DNA of 6,108 nt from Prolixibacteraceae bacterium. GTDB lineage: Bacteria > Bacteroidota > Bacteroidia > Bacteroidales > Prolixibacteraceae. The DNA lies in the NCBI GenBank assembly GCA_016931875.1, contig JAFGDX010000152.1:1-6108 (forward strand), read 5' to 3'. Of this stretch, positions 6,025 through 6,108 are shown one piece after another (positions within the stretch are counted from its first letter, which is position 1; the number at the start of each line of letters is the position of its first letter). Under the pieces are notes generated by a model. The model worked only from the letters and a program-made list of their open reading frames with translations, was not told where the DNA came from and made no database searches. Both the position numbers and the translations under genes were made by a program.

Positions 6025-6108
<84 letters not shown>

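Overview
This 6.1-kb window is an AT-rich stretch of bacterial chromosome that looks like Bacteroidota, most likely Bacteroidales or a related marine/gut lineage. The evidence is that start codons lack Shine-Dalgarno sequences, several promoters match the Bacteroidota -7 consensus TAnnTTTG, neither tRNA gene encodes its 3' CCA, and the four complete proteins read like the Bacteroidota forms of their families. The lineage below phylum level is inference.

Layout. Positions 1-84 hold the tail of an unidentified + strand gene and its intrinsic terminator. A long-form NfeD membrane serine protease lies on the minus strand (180-1580). A 218-bp divergent intergenic region follows, with candidate promoters in both directions and a 26-bp inverted repeat over the likely purB -7 box. 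On the + strand, purB (adenylosuccinate lyase, 1799-3145) is followed after 20 bp by an MsbA-type ABC exporter half-transporter (3166-4986); the two are probably co-transcribed. Converging on them, with only one base between the stop codons, is a minus-strand LutA/YkgE-type two-CCG-motif redox protein (4988-5725). The right end carries two minus-strand tRNA genes: tRNA-Trp(CCA), and tRNA-Ser(UGA) cut by the window edge. Each has its own strong intrinsic terminator.

Function. The content is mainly housekeeping: purine synthesis, envelope lipid or substrate export, membrane protein quality control, redox metabolism and translation. The genes do not form one pathway. I see no mobile element, CRISPR array, phage gene or defence cassette, and no convincing sign of a new multi-gene system. 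The most notable signals are regulatory or contextual: the inverted repeat at the purB promoter, the lutA gene without lutB/lutC beside it, the 1-bp convergent junction without a terminator, and a U-U mismatch in the tRNA-Trp acceptor stem.
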